A stretch of 40,349 nt of DNA from Acidimicrobiaceae bacterium (GTDB lineage: Bacteria > Actinomycetota > Acidimicrobiia > Acidimicrobiales > RAAP-2): assembly GCA_027355725.1 (NCBI GenBank), contig DAIEHI010000062.1, positions 1 through 40,349 of the forward strand, written 5' to 3'. The notes under the pieces were generated by a model. The model did no database searches and was not told where the DNA came from. It saw only the letters and a program-made list of their open reading frames with translations. Position numbers and translations under genes: made by a program. This document shows positions 1 through 8,493 of this stretch, in pieces. Positions within the stretch are counted from its first letter, which is position 1; the number at the start of each line of letters is the position of its first letter.

Positions 1-111
1 AATTTGGCAGCTAGGTGACAGTTCCAAAGTGGATGTCACTCATACTCCATGTCAGTTCGTCTTTGAGCGTTGTCTGCGAAGTGCGGTCTTCAATTACGTG
101 AGGGCAATTTA

Positions 112-136
112 AGGGACTGCGCTCGACTGAGTCCCT
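112..136. repeat. 7-bp inverted repeat upstream of the sugar transporter operon
   Basis: AGGGACT (112-118) and AGTCCCT (130-136) are perfect complements around an 11-nt loop. No T-run follows, so it is not a standard terminator. It lies about 35 nt before the -35 box of the transporter promoter and could be a protein-binding site or the end of an upstream transcript. Nothing else recognisable lies in 1-160. Confidence 0.3.
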
Positions 137-169
137 AGAAATAGGAGAAAACCGAATGACAAGAAGTAC

Positions 170-198
170 TTGACATCCGACTTGACCTCGCCTACAGT
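170..198 (+). promoter_or_regulatory. Sigma-70-type promoter of the sugar ABC transporter operon
   Basis: A consensus TTGACA (170-175) is followed after exactly 17 nt by TACAGT (193-198). Transcription would start near 205, giving a leader of about 55 nt before the solute-binding protein ATG at 261. That leader contains the palindrome at 212-226 and a strong ribosome binding site, AGGGGGG at 248-254. Confidence 0.7.
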
Positions 199-211
199 GC
201 GACAAGCTAAG

Positions 212-226
212 CGGAACGTAGTTCCG
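212..226. promoter_or_regulatory. Perfect 15-bp palindrome, candidate operator for the IclR regulator
   Basis: CGGAAC-GTA-GTTCCG is a perfect 6-3-6 palindrome just downstream of the predicted transcription start, where a bound protein would block elongation. A near copy (GGAAC-AGT-GTCCC, 3522-3534) abuts the -10 box of the IclR promoter. Two matching sites in front of two units of one pathway suggest that the local IclR protein binds both. The assignment to IclR is inference. Confidence 0.6.
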
Positions 227-260
227 ATTATTAGAACAGCAAATCCTAGGGGGGACCAAT

Positions 261-1628
261 ATGTTTCATTTGAAAGAGGATGGTCGTTTGAGTTTGGGGC
301 ACCGCAGGTGGGTCCCAATGTTGGTCGCTAGCTCGGTTCTGGTTGGGGCGGCACTTGTGTCTGGCGTAGCAGGAGCAAGTTCAAAGGTCACGAATCTCAC
401 GATTTGGAATGACCCACTCGCTGCGGGTTCGCAGGGCATTCCCGCCTCAAAGTCTTTTCTCACAAAGGGTGTCGCGCTCTTTGAGAAGGCCAATCCAAAT
501 ATTCACGTCAAGATCCTCCAAGAGCCTTTCGGTTCCTCCACGGCGTTTAACACACTTCTCCAGTCGTCAGAGCTTGCAGGCACGACACCGGACATTGGTC
601 AGCTCTATGTGGGAGGACAGGTCATCCAAAATGCGAAGTTCCTTCTGCCGCTCAACAAGGTTCTGGGCCAGTCGTACATCAAGTCCTTGAGCGGATGGCA
701 GTTCGTCACCCAGGGTTACAAGACTGGTGGCAGCATCTACGCCGTTCCATATGGCGCTGGTTACTACTACACCGTCTTCTACAACAAGGCAGATTTCGCG
801 AAGGCTGGCATCACGGGCAATCCTCCAACTACATGGGAGGCAATGGTTGCAGATGCCAAGAAGTTGAAGGCAAAGGGCATAACGCCTTTCGAGTTCGGTG
901 AGAAGGAAGGGTACTTCGGAGCGTGGACGCTTGACGCACTGATCTCGGGGCTTGGCGGCAACACCGGTGTCTTGAACATGTACACCGGCAAGCAGTCGCT
1001 CAATTCTTCGCTATTGATTAAGCCCTACACAGCGTGGCACGCACTCTTCGCGGATGGCCTCACCAACTCAAATGCCGCAACGCTGACTTACACTTCCGGC
1101 GTTGCTGAGTTCGCTGCGGGCAAGGCGGCGATGACTATCACCGGTCAGTACTATGACGATCAGATCACAAAAGGGCTCGGCAAGAACGTTGGATTGTTCC
1201 CAGTGCCAGTCCTTTCAGGGTCGAAGTACATGAAGTCTCTTTCGGGTGGACCGAATAACTCATACGTCATCTTCAAGAATTCGAAGAATGTCGCGGCAGA
1301 CGTGAAACTGATCAAGTTTCTCACGTCGCCCCAAGTACAACAACTCTCCGTGCAGGAACTGGGACAGTTGCCAAACAATGTGTCGTTCAAAGCGAATGCA
1401 GCGTTTGCGAAGGCGCAGCCCCTACTCACCGATCTGAGCACCTACATCAACACCAAGCACTACAACTTGTTCGAAGCTTTCGACAACGTAATGCCCGGAA
1501 GTATTGATTCGTACTGGTATCAGACGAATAACGGTGTGTTCTCTGGTGCGTTGAGCCCGCAGAGTGCCGCTTCAAGCATGCAGTCTCAGATGAGTCAGTA
1601 TCTCGCAACCGCCGCCACTTCAGGTTGA
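261..1628 (+). CDS. Sugar ABC transporter, extracellular solute-binding protein (family 1)
   Basis: This 455-residue protein is predicted to capture a sugar outside the membrane and deliver it to the two permeases encoded next. The N-terminus has a basic stretch (residues 1-18), a hydrophobic segment (about 19-38) and an Ala/Gly/Ser-rich cleavage region, so it is exported. There is no cysteine there, hence no lipobox, which is unusual for a binding protein in a monoderm host. The mature part opens with the strand typical of maltose/multiple-sugar binding proteins (LTIWND) and has the usual length. The start is supported by AGGGGGG 6 nt before the ATG. It is the first gene of a promoter-driven operon with the permeases at 1688 and 2638. 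The ligand cannot be read from sequence; neighbouring enzymes suggest a monosaccharide oxidised without phosphorylation. Confidence 0.9.
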   Translation: MFHLKEDGRLSLGHRRWVPMLVASSVLVGAALVSGVAGASSKVTNLTIWNDPLAAGSQGIPASKSFLTKGVALFEKANPNIHVKILQEPFGSSTAFNTLLQSSELAGTTPDIGQLYVGGQVIQNAKFLLPLNKVLGQSYIKSLSGWQFVTQGYKTGGSIYAVPYGAGYYYTVFYNKADFAKAGITGNPPTTWEAMVADAKKLKAKGITPFEFGEKEGYFGAWTLDALISGLGGNTGVLNMYTGKQSLNSSLLIKPYTAWHALFADGLTNSNAATLTYTSGVAEFAAGKAAMTITGQYYDDQITKGLGKNVGLFPVPVLSGSKYMKSLSGGPNNSYVIFKNSKNVAADVKLIKFLTSPQVQQLSVQELGQLPNNVSFKANAAFAKAQPLLTDLSTYINTKHYNLFEAFDNVMPGSIDSYWYQTNNGVFSGALSPQSAASSMQSQMSQYLATAATSG

Positions 1629-1687
1629 TCGAAGGTGCTTCGGAGGCGCAGTCCATCCAAGGTCATGCACGAAAGTAGTTCACATCA

Positions 1688-2635
1688 ATGAGTGATGAGG
1701 TGACAAGAGAGACAGGGTCTGCAATGGAGGGGAGAACTCCATTGCAGACCCCTCTTTCGCAGCGGAATCGAAAGAAGCGGAATCTATTTTCTTATTTCGC
1801 ACTCTTGCCAGCCGCGGTACTCGTGCTCGGCTTGATGGTTATACCCATTGGTGCGACGGTTTGGCACAGTTTTACCAACTGGGATGGTGTCAGCAGCACA
1901 TTCATCGGATTCAAGAACTTTGAACTCATCTTTCACAATCCGATCATCTATCAGGTGCTGACCAACTCTCTGATCTTCCTCATATCAGTGCCGCTGATCC
2001 TCGCAGCCTCATTGGTTGCTGCAGTGTTGGTATACGAGAAGGTTCTCGGATGGCGACTTTTCCGCTTTCTCTTCTTTATACCGATGGTGCTGTCGCCGGT
2101 CATCGTCGGCGTCCTATTCAGTACCTTCTTCTTGCCAGGGGGTGCGGTCGACCAAGTGCTTCGGATATTCGGACTCGGGAATTTTTCCTGGCTGGGCAAT
2201 CCTTGGTCTGCTCGGATCGTAGTGATCCTCGCCCTCGTGTGGGCGTCGTTCGGATTTGGCATGGTCGTTCTTCTATCTGCCATGTCGACTGTCGACACCG
2301 CTCTCTATGACGCTGCCGCCATCGACGGAGCATCATGGTGGCGGCGTCTTCGATCCATAACCATCCCGATGATTTCGGGATCATTGCAGTTCCTCAGTGT
2401 CATCAATGTCATCTACACATTCACATCGCTCTTCGCGTTCGTGTACGTCATCACCGCCGGGGGGCCAGGTTTTTCGACAACTACCGTCGACTACTACACG
2501 TACATCACGACTTTCGAGAACGGGCAATTCGGCTACGGTGCGGCACTGGCGCTGCTCTTATTCCTGATCGTTCTGACGCTCACGGTCGCGCAAGTCAAAT
2601 TATTCCCTCATCGAGAAGTCCAACAGGGTTCGTAA
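1688..2635 (+). CDS. Sugar ABC transporter permease, MalF/UgpA type
   Basis: This 315-residue inner-membrane protein has about six transmembrane segments. The first is at about residues 38-60, after a charged cytoplasmic tail. The ATPase-docking EAA loop appears as DAAAIDGASWWRRLRSITIP at about residues 208-227, the form typical of the carbohydrate-uptake CUT1 family. It should pair with the second permease, whose start lies 2 nt after this stop, and receive substrate from the binding protein encoded 59 nt upstream. The usual ATPase is not adjacent; the likely partner is the MsmK-type gene at 5534. Other starts within the first 15 codons are possible. Confidence 0.92.
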   Translation: MSDEVTRETGSAMEGRTPLQTPLSQRNRKKRNLFSYFALLPAAVLVLGLMVIPIGATVWHSFTNWDGVSSTFIGFKNFELIFHNPIIYQVLTNSLIFLISVPLILAASLVAAVLVYEKVLGWRLFRFLFFIPMVLSPVIVGVLFSTFFLPGGAVDQVLRIFGLGNFSWLGNPWSARIVVILALVWASFGFGMVVLLSAMSTVDTALYDAAAIDGASWWRRLRSITIPMISGSLQFLSVINVIYTFTSLFAFVYVITAGGPGFSTTTVDYYTYITTFENGQFGYGAALALLLFLIVLTLTVAQVKLFPHREVQQGS

Positions 2636-2637
2636 GT

Positions 2638-3459
2638 ATGCGTTCAAAGATTTCACGAGGGGTAGTGTTTGCGATCCTCTGTCTTATTGGGATATCGACC
2701 GTCTATCCGTTGATCTTTATGGCGCTCAACTCCATGCGGACCACCCAAGCTTTTGAATTGAACCCGTTCGGATTACCCACACATTTAACTTTGAGCAGCT
2801 ACACGGCACTCTTCAGCACCGTTCCGTTTCTTCAGAGCATTCTGCACTCACTTTTCGTGGTGGTGCCAGCGGTCATCATGGCCACTCTCGCATCATCGCT
2901 TGCAGCTTTCGTATTCACCAAAGTCCCAGTCAAGATGGGGAACGTTCTCTTCTGGACGATGCTCATGATCATGTTCATGCCTGGCATCGTTGTGCTGTTA
3001 CCCCTTTATGTGGAGGTTGCGCGCACTGGCCTTGCCAACAATTTCGCGCCCGCGATCTTCATCTACACGGCCATCAATATTCCCTACGGTACCTATCTCC
3101 TTCGCTCCAACTTTCGAGCAATACCCGACTCAGTGGTCGAGGCTGCCAGGGTGGATGGAGCAAGTTGGTTCAAGATCTTCGTACGAGTGATTCTGCCGAT
3201 TGGCAAGCCAGGCATAATCACGGTGGGTATTCTCACATTCCTAAACATCTGGAACGATCTCTTCATCAGCTTGGTTCTTCTTCATGCACCAAATACGGAA
3301 ATGGTGACACCAACGCTTGCGCAATTGAGCGGTAAATACACTTCCAATATTCCGGTACTCATGGCGGGGCTTCTGCTGGGGGCATTGCCGACCTTGATTT
3401 TGTATTTCGCAACTGCACGCGTCTTTATTAGAGGGATGTTGTCCGGTGCCGTTCGTTAA
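2638..3459 (+). CDS. Sugar ABC transporter permease, MalG/UgpE type
   Basis: This 273-residue membrane protein has six predicted transmembrane segments and the EAA loop EAARVDGASWFKIFVRVILP in its second half, typical of the MalG side of CUT1 transporters. The reading frame is open for 101 codons further upstream, but that stretch lies inside the preceding permease gene. The ATG at 2638, 2 nt after the upstream stop, gives the canonical short cytoplasmic N-terminus followed by the first membrane helix. It is co-transcribed with the binding protein and first permease. About 130 nt separate it from the IclR gene, which has its own promoter. Confidence 0.92.
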   Translation: MRSKISRGVVFAILCLIGISTVYPLIFMALNSMRTTQAFELNPFGLPTHLTLSSYTALFSTVPFLQSILHSLFVVVPAVIMATLASSLAAFVFTKVPVKMGNVLFWTMLMIMFMPGIVVLLPLYVEVARTGLANNFAPAIFIYTAINIPYGTYLLRSNFRAIPDSVVEAARVDGASWFKIFVRVILPIGKPGIITVGILTFLNIWNDLFISLVLLHAPNTEMVTPTLAQLSGKYTSNIPVLMAGLLLGALPTLILYFATARVFIRGMLSGAVR

Positions 3460-3512
3460 TTCGCTAAAAATGCTGTCGGGATTGGGCGCTTCAAAAGTGC
3501 CACCCCTTGCAT

Positions 3513-3540
3513 CTGACAATTGGAACAGTGTCCCTATTAT
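3513..3540 (+). promoter_or_regulatory. Promoter of the IclR-dehydratase operon with an abutting operator
   Basis: CTGACA (3513-3518) and TATTAT (3535-3540) are separated by 16 nt. The spacer contains GGAAC-AGT-GTCCC (3522-3534), matching the palindrome at 212-226 in 9 of 10 arm positions and ending directly against the -10 box. A bound repressor would occlude RNA polymerase, consistent with autoregulation. Transcription would start near 3547, about 42 nt before the IclR ATG. Confidence 0.55.
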
Positions 3541-3588
3541 CAGACCATTCGTTGTAGTTGCAGCGTTACCAGAAGATGGGGGGACAGC

Positions 3589-4407
3589 ATGACAGCGGAG
3601 ATCATGGGTGTTGAAAGCAGCAACGAACAGTCAACGGCCGCAACGAGTCTGCACGGAGCAGATCGAGTGCTCGCGATTCTCAACTTGTTGGGTTCATTCC
3701 CCGAAGGAATTGGCCTGAACGACCTGGCTCGAATTATGCATTCGCCGCGATCGAGCGTGCACAGAGCGCTGAGTGCCCTGCGTCGCGCAGATCTCATCGA
3801 GCAGGACCGTGACAGTCGATATCGCCTTGGCTACGGACTGTTGCGGCTCGCATTCTCCTATTACGAAGAGCTTGATGAAGTCGGACGACTACGGCCGGTA
3901 CTAGCAGCACTTGCAGCAGAGTTTGGAGAGACTTCGCACTACGCCATTCTCGATGGCCACGAAGTCGTTTACCTGGCCAAGGTGCAGCCACCCCAATCGC
4001 GATACCAGATGACGTCGGTCATCGGTGGTCGTAATCCTGCATATTGCACGGGCGTTGGAAAATCTCTCTTGGCGTATGAGTTGACTTCACTAGATCAGGT
4101 GGCGTCGTACGTGGCAACTCACGAACCGCCAATGATTCAGTACACCGAGAACACCATGACATCTGCAGAGGCATTGCATAACGAGTTGGGCATCATCCGA
4201 CGCGAAGGTTACGGAGTTGACCGCGAAGAGCACGAAGCCGGAATCAACTGCATCGCGATTCCACTGTTCCTAACGTCGAAATCGGTTCCCGATGGTGCCA
4301 TCAGTATCACCGCAGTCGCGCAGCGTTTTCCACTTAATCGGCTCGAAGCATCACTAGATAGGGCGCGAGAAATGATCCGTGAACACCTTGGAGAGGTAAT
4401 GGCATGA
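3589..4407 (+). CDS. IclR-family transcriptional regulator
   Basis: This 272-residue protein is predicted to control the sugar catabolic genes in response to a pathway intermediate. An N-terminal winged helix-turn-helix (about residues 25-85, with LNDLARIMHSPRSSVHRAL) is followed by the IclR effector-binding domain, which includes the typical GRNPAYCTGVGKSLLAY segment and a REEHEAGINCIAIP region. I chose the ATG at 3589 because a GATGGGGGG ribosome binding site lies just before it. A longer start at 3520 would overlap the -10 box and operator. Its last 4 nt overlap the dehydratase gene (ATGA), so the two are translationally coupled. IclR proteins can repress or activate; operator positions favour repression. 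Confidence 0.92.
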   Translation: MTAEIMGVESSNEQSTAATSLHGADRVLAILNLLGSFPEGIGLNDLARIMHSPRSSVHRALSALRRADLIEQDRDSRYRLGYGLLRLAFSYYEELDEVGRLRPVLAALAAEFGETSHYAILDGHEVVYLAKVQPPQSRYQMTSVIGGRNPAYCTGVGKSLLAYELTSLDQVASYVATHEPPMIQYTENTMTSAEALHNELGIIRREGYGVDREEHEAGINCIAIPLFLTSKSVPDGAISITAVAQRFPLNRLEASLDRAREMIREHLGEVMA

Positions 4408-5528
4408 AGATAACCAATATTGAAGCAATGGTCTTGAGCGTGGGAGAGGTGGACACGTCTCGCGCGGACGGGACTCAGGATGCATTCGTCGTTCGAATTC
4501 ACACGGATGATGGGTTCGTGGGTGTTGGCGAAGGTGATACGTCACCGTATGTCGCGCGCAGCATCGTCAATATGCCATCCTCTCATTCAATCGCTCGTGG
4601 TCTAGCTGACGTACTCATTGGTGAGGATCCACGTCGAATCCGCCCTTTGTGGGACAAACTCTTTCTCGCCAGTTACCACTACGGGCGCGATGGAGCGGCG
4701 TTGCACGCCATGAGCGCCATTGATATGGCCCTGTGGGACTTGCTTGGTCAGATCAGCGGGCTGACGGTGGCTCAACTCATGGGTGGTGAAGAGTCTCGAG
4801 ACATTGAGATCTACGCCAGTGAGGTCATGCCCGAGACGCCCCAGGAAGTGGTCAAAATCGCGACGAAGGTCGTTAACGAAGGATTCACTGCACTCAAATT
4901 GGGTTGGGGGCCCTTAGGTCGCGATGTTGGTCTGGACGTTGAACTTGCGAGCGCCGCTCGATCGGTTCTCGGGCCTGGACGCAAACTCATGATTGATGGC
5001 GGCATGGCGTACTCGTTGCGCTCGGCGCGTGAATTCTGCGAACGAAGTCAGTCGCTCAACCTCTTTTGGTTCGAAGAACCCTTTGAAGGCGACGACTTTC
5101 GCACTTACGGCAAGTTGTGCCAGGAGGTAGGTGTTCGCATTGCGTGTGGTGAGGCACACTCGAACACTGCACCTTTTCGCCAATTGGTGGAAGCTGGCGT
5201 GAGCATTCTTCAACCCGACTTGGGGCGGTGCGGTGGATTCACAATTGGCCGCGACATCGCGGCGATGGTCCGTGAATATAGTGCGAGTGCCGTCGTGATA
5301 CCTCATTGCTTCTCCACGGACGTGTTGCTGGCGGCAACACTACAGTTCGTTGCAACACTCCCGGGAGAACGACTGATCGAGTACCCCGTCACTTCATCGA
5401 AGCGGGCAGGTTCGCTGTTGTCAAGGGAATTTACGCCGGATAATGGATTACTGCACCTTCCCGAGGGTCCAGGTCTTGGAATTCAACTTGACGACGCCGA
5501 GGTCAATCGACGATTGGTCGCGGAGTAA
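4404..5528 (+). CDS. Enolase-superfamily sugar-acid dehydratase (mandelate racemase/MLE family)
   Basis: This 374-residue cytoplasmic enzyme probably dehydrates an aldonic acid to its 2-keto-3-deoxy derivative. Residues line up with the mandelate racemase subgroup: Lys165 (LKLGWGP), metal ligands Asp198 (MIDGG), Glu225 (FEEPF) and Glu250 (CGEAH), and the acid/base pair Asp272 (QPDLGRCGG) with His301 (PHCFST). Spacing is close to the classical 195/221/247/270/297 pattern. The second lysine usual in the K-x-K motif is absent from LKLGW, so the reaction could differ. Its overlap with the IclR gene and closeness to an FAH-family hydrolase and SDR genes fit fuconate/rhamnonate-type pathways. Substrate is not determined by sequence alone; cycloisomerase activity is an alternative. 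Confidence 0.85.
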   Translation: MKITNIEAMVLSVGEVDTSRADGTQDAFVVRIHTDDGFVGVGEGDTSPYVARSIVNMPSSHSIARGLADVLIGEDPRRIRPLWDKLFLASYHYGRDGAALHAMSAIDMALWDLLGQISGLTVAQLMGGEESRDIEIYASEVMPETPQEVVKIATKVVNEGFTALKLGWGPLGRDVGLDVELASAARSVLGPGRKLMIDGGMAYSLRSAREFCERSQSLNLFWFEEPFEGDDFRTYGKLCQEVGVRIACGEAHSNTAPFRQLVEAGVSILQPDLGRCGGFTIGRDIAAMVREYSASAVVIPHCFSTDVLLAATLQFVATLPGERLIEYPVTSSKRAGSLLSREFTPDNGLLHLPEGPGLGIQLDDAEVNRRLVAE

Positions 5529-5533
5529 TTCTG

Positions 5534-6703
5534 ATGGCGTCGATCTCGATAGAAGATGTATCAAAGGTGTATCCGAACGGATTCAACGCGGTGCGTGGCC
5601 TGTCTTTGAACGTTGCCGAAGGCGAATTCATGGTGATGGTCGGGCCGTCGGGTTGCGGGAAAACCACAGCACTTCGTATGGTCGCAGGACTCGAGGAGAT
5701 TAGTTCTGGGACACTGCGAATTGGTGATCGCGTCGCTAATAATCTCACGTCGAAGGAACGTGATGTTGCTATGGTCTTTCAGAACTACGCGCTCTATCCC
5801 CACATGAGCGTTGCAGAGAACATCGCGTTCGGACTCAGCCTTCGAAAGACACCAAAGGACGAGATCAAGAGGAAGGTCGCCGAAGCGGCGGAAATCCTTG
5901 GCCTCAACGCCTTATTGCATCAAAAGCCTGGACTTCTCTCAGGTGGCCAACGTCAACGAGTTGCGATGGGAAGGGCCATCGTGCGTGATCCGGCTGTCTT
6001 CTTGATGGACGAGCCCCTCTCCAATCTTGATGCCAAGCTTCGCGTGCAAATGCGAACCGAGGTGAGACGAATCCAGCGGCGCATTGGAGTCGCGACCCTC
6101 TACGTGACGCACGACCAGACTGAAGCCATGACAATGGGTGACAGGGTCGCTGTCATGCGCGCTGGTGTCCTTCAGCAATGCGACCACCCCCAGGTCCTCT
6201 ATAACAAGCCGGCCAACCTCTTTGTTGCAGCGTTTATTGGATCGCCGGCGATGAACCTCTTTGAAGCGACACTCAGTGACGACGGCACTTCACTACGTCT
6301 CGGATCGCAAGCTCTCGCTATCGACGAGAAGGTCTACCAGTCCCGGGCGGGGCTCTCGGCGTATCGAGGGCGGCGTCTCGTGGTTGGTCTGCGGGCCGAG
6401 GACCTGCCAATTTCTGCGGGAGATCAGCAGTCTGCAACCACGCTAAAGGCGTCCGTGGAAGCGATTGAAGCTCTGGGCTCGGAGTTGTTAGTTCATTTCT
6501 CAATTGATGCACCGCGGGTGAGTGGTGAGCAACTCGCAGATGCGACATCACTCGAGACGGTGGCGGCGATCGACATCGTCGGAGAAGGAATTGCGCGAGT
6601 TGAGCCTCGCTCTGCAGTGCGGGTCGGCGAGGAGACCGTGTTTGCGGTCTTTCCTGATCGACTTCACTTCTTCGACCCCGAGAGTCAGATCGCCATCTCG
6701 TAA
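5534..6703 (+). CDS. Sugar ABC transporter ATPase, MsmK/UgpC type
   Basis: This 389-residue protein is the ATP-hydrolysing subunit expected to power the transporter at 261-3459. It has Walker A GPSGCGKTT (about residues 39-47), the signature LSGGQRQRVAMGRA, Walker B VFLMDEPLSNLDAKLR and a switch histidine in YVTHDQ. A C-terminal extension of about 150 residues corresponds to the regulatory TOBE/MalK-like domain. The start is 5 nt after the dehydratase stop, so it sits in the catabolic operon rather than with its permeases. Such ATPases can serve several transporters. Confidence 0.92.
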   Translation: MASISIEDVSKVYPNGFNAVRGLSLNVAEGEFMVMVGPSGCGKTTALRMVAGLEEISSGTLRIGDRVANNLTSKERDVAMVFQNYALYPHMSVAENIAFGLSLRKTPKDEIKRKVAEAAEILGLNALLHQKPGLLSGGQRQRVAMGRAIVRDPAVFLMDEPLSNLDAKLRVQMRTEVRRIQRRIGVATLYVTHDQTEAMTMGDRVAVMRAGVLQQCDHPQVLYNKPANLFVAAFIGSPAMNLFEATLSDDGTSLRLGSQALAIDEKVYQSRAGLSAYRGRRLVVGLRAEDLPISAGDQQSATTLKASVEAIEALGSELLVHFSIDAPRVSGEQLADATSLETVAAIDIVGEGIARVEPRSAVRVGEETVFAVFPDRLHFFDPESQIAIS

Positions 6704-6731
6704 TGGCGAGCCTCGAACGAGAGTCGCCGAA

Positions 6732-7628
6732 ATGATCTCACTTGAAACGTCGCAGTTGCTCGTATCACTAGAGCCTGCGAACGGAGGCAAGATCACGAGT
6801 CTCTTTCACCGCCCGTCGAGGAGAGAATGGCTTGAGGGGTGCGCTGGCCTCCAATCGGGTCCGAGCGGCACGAAGATTTCGTTTGACGATGGCGACATGT
6901 GTGGGTGGGACGAGATGATGCCCACAATTGCTCCGTGTTTCTATCCGGGTACGACGATAGAACTGGCCGATCACGGTGCACTCTGGAGCCAGGCGTGGAC
7001 CGTTGTTCACGCAACTTCTGCATCGATTACAACGGTTGCTCGGGACTCAGTGCTCGGTTACCGCATGGAACGGAGTCTTCGCGTAGATGACGCGAAGCTT
7101 TCGATTGAGTATCGAGTCACGAATGAGTCAGAAGCTGACAGGTACCTACTGTGGGCAGCGCACCCGCTCTTCGCTCACCACCAAGGAACGCGCATAGACC
7201 TTGAACAATTCGAACTCTGCGATCCCTACAAGGATGGGCCTGCTCGCCAGTGGCCCCGCTTAGGCGCAACTCTGGACGACTTCGAGCATGGTTGGAGTCA
7301 GAAGGTCTTCGCGCGTGCGACGTCAGAACATCCGATGGTGAGTCTGACCGACAGCGACGGTGCGCGTCTCACCATGAGATGGAGATCGAGCGACGCGCCG
7401 TACCTTGGAATATGGCTGGACAATTGTTCACTGTCGCGTCACCCGGTCATCGCGCTTGAACCAACGAATGGGCACGATGACGCCTTGGATGAAGCACTCG
7501 CGACCCCAGGCGCGAAAGGACCGTGGCAAGTTGGGGCGAGAAGCAGTCGCGATTGGCGACTCGAAATTGAACTTAGTGAGACGAATGGGGAGCGACCAGT
7601 GCGTCCGGTGAGCAACGAAGATGATTAA
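6732..7628 (+). CDS. Aldose 1-epimerase-like protein (galactose-mutarotase fold)
   Basis: This 298-residue protein resembles the mutarotase superfamily. It has an N-terminal strand with the phrase ANGGKITSLFH, a central MCGWDEMMPTIAP segment typical of the galactose-binding fold, and conserved acidic residues towards the end (ALEPTNG). It probably interconverts alpha and beta anomers of the imported sugar ahead of the dehydrogenase, or acts on a related sugar. The frame stays open upstream into the ATPase gene, but only the ATG at 6732, 29 nt after that gene's stop, avoids a large overlap; its ribosome binding site is weak. The FAH-family gene follows 13 nt downstream. Confidence 0.75.
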   Translation: MISLETSQLLVSLEPANGGKITSLFHRPSRREWLEGCAGLQSGPSGTKISFDDGDMCGWDEMMPTIAPCFYPGTTIELADHGALWSQAWTVVHATSASITTVARDSVLGYRMERSLRVDDAKLSIEYRVTNESEADRYLLWAAHPLFAHHQGTRIDLEQFELCDPYKDGPARQWPRLGATLDDFEHGWSQKVFARATSEHPMVSLTDSDGARLTMRWRSSDAPYLGIWLDNCSLSRHPVIALEPTNGHDDALDEALATPGAKGPWQVGARSSRDWRLEIELSETNGERPVRPVSNEDD

Positions 7629-7641
7629 GGAGAGAAGTTAG

Positions 7642-8493
7642 ATGAGACTTGCACGAGTGGGACAACTCGGTCGTGAGCGCGCGGCGGTGGAAGATGAAAA
7701 GGGAATCCTTCGTTTCTTGCCAGAGACAATGGGTGACATTGACGGGCAGTTCTGGATCGATGGTCGGCGCGATGAGGTGCAGAGACTTCTCCAGGCGAAC
7801 GCGCTCGGGGAACCTGTAGCCGAGTCAGAACGCCGCGGTTCTCCAATCGCAAAGCCTGAAAAGGTGATTTGCATTGGTCTCAATTATCGAGATCATGCCC
7901 TCGAAACGGGTAGTCCGATACCCGAGGAACCCATCATCTTCATGAAGGCACCCAATTGCGTTGTTGGCCCGAATGACCAGATTCTGATTCCGCGAGGATC
8001 GCTGAAGACCGACTGGGAGGTCGAACTCGGGGTTGTAATCGGGGAGCGTGCTCGATACCTCGACAGCGTTGATGACGCGGCAGCTGTCATTGGCGGTTAC
8101 TGCGTGTCGCACGACGTTTCAGAGCGCGAGTATCAACTCGAACGTGGTGGCCAATGGGACAAGGGAAAGAGTTGCGAGACCTTCAATCCTCTTGGGCCCT
8201 GGTTGGTGACGCCCGATGACGTACTGTCGCCTCAGGCTCTTGGACTTCAACTCAGCGTCAACGGTGTATTGCGACAGGACGGCAGCACGAGTGACATGAT
8301 CTTCGATGTCCCCTACATCGTGTGGTACCTGAGTCAGTTCATGGTTCTTGAGCCGGGCGACCTGATTAATACCGGCACGCCCAAAGGGGTGTCCCTTGGT
8401 CATGACGATGTGCCGTTCCTGTCGCCAGGAGACTTGGTTGAGCTCAGCATCGACGGCTTGGGATCCCAGCGCAGTCTGCTCGTGCAGGCATGA
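7642..8493 (+). CDS. Fumarylacetoacetate hydrolase-family enzyme (likely diketo-acid hydrolase)
   Basis: This 283-residue enzyme has the FAH catalytic fold: ICIGLNYRDHALE (about residues 74-86), the metal-binding DWEVELGVVIG segment, and the C-terminal NTGTPKGVSLG loop. In non-phosphorylating L-fucose or L-rhamnose pathways, homologues split 2,4-diketo-3-deoxy acids into pyruvate and lactate; other FAH members are 2-keto-3-deoxy-acid dehydratases. The SDR genes and the lactate-type dehydrogenase nearby favour the hydrolase reading. AAGGAGA lies just before the ATG. A 10-bp inverted repeat spans the stop codon. Confidence 0.85.
   Translation: MRLARVGQLGRERAAVEDEKGILRFLPETMGDIDGQFWIDGRRDEVQRLLQANALGEPVAESERRGSPIAKPEKVICIGLNYRDHALETGSPIPEEPIIFMKAPNCVVGPNDQILIPRGSLKTDWEVELGVVIGERARYLDSVDDAAAVIGGYCVSHDVSEREYQLERGGQWDKGKSCETFNPLGPWLVTPDDVLSPQALGLQLSVNGVLRQDGSTSDMIFDVPYIVWYLSQFMVLEPGDLINTGTPKGVSLGHDDVPFLSPGDLVELSIDGLGSQRSLLVQA

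Noticed and set aside
156..173. Short leader peptide frame (MTRST) with AGGAGA upstream
   Set aside because: It ends at the -35 box of the transporter promoter, so it would not be on the main transcript; five codons are easily found by chance.
2335..2637. Possible 101-codon N-terminal extension of the second sugar permease
   Set aside because: It overlaps the first permease gene in another frame and encodes a His/Arg-rich sequence unlike any permease; the ATG at 2638 gives the normal protein.
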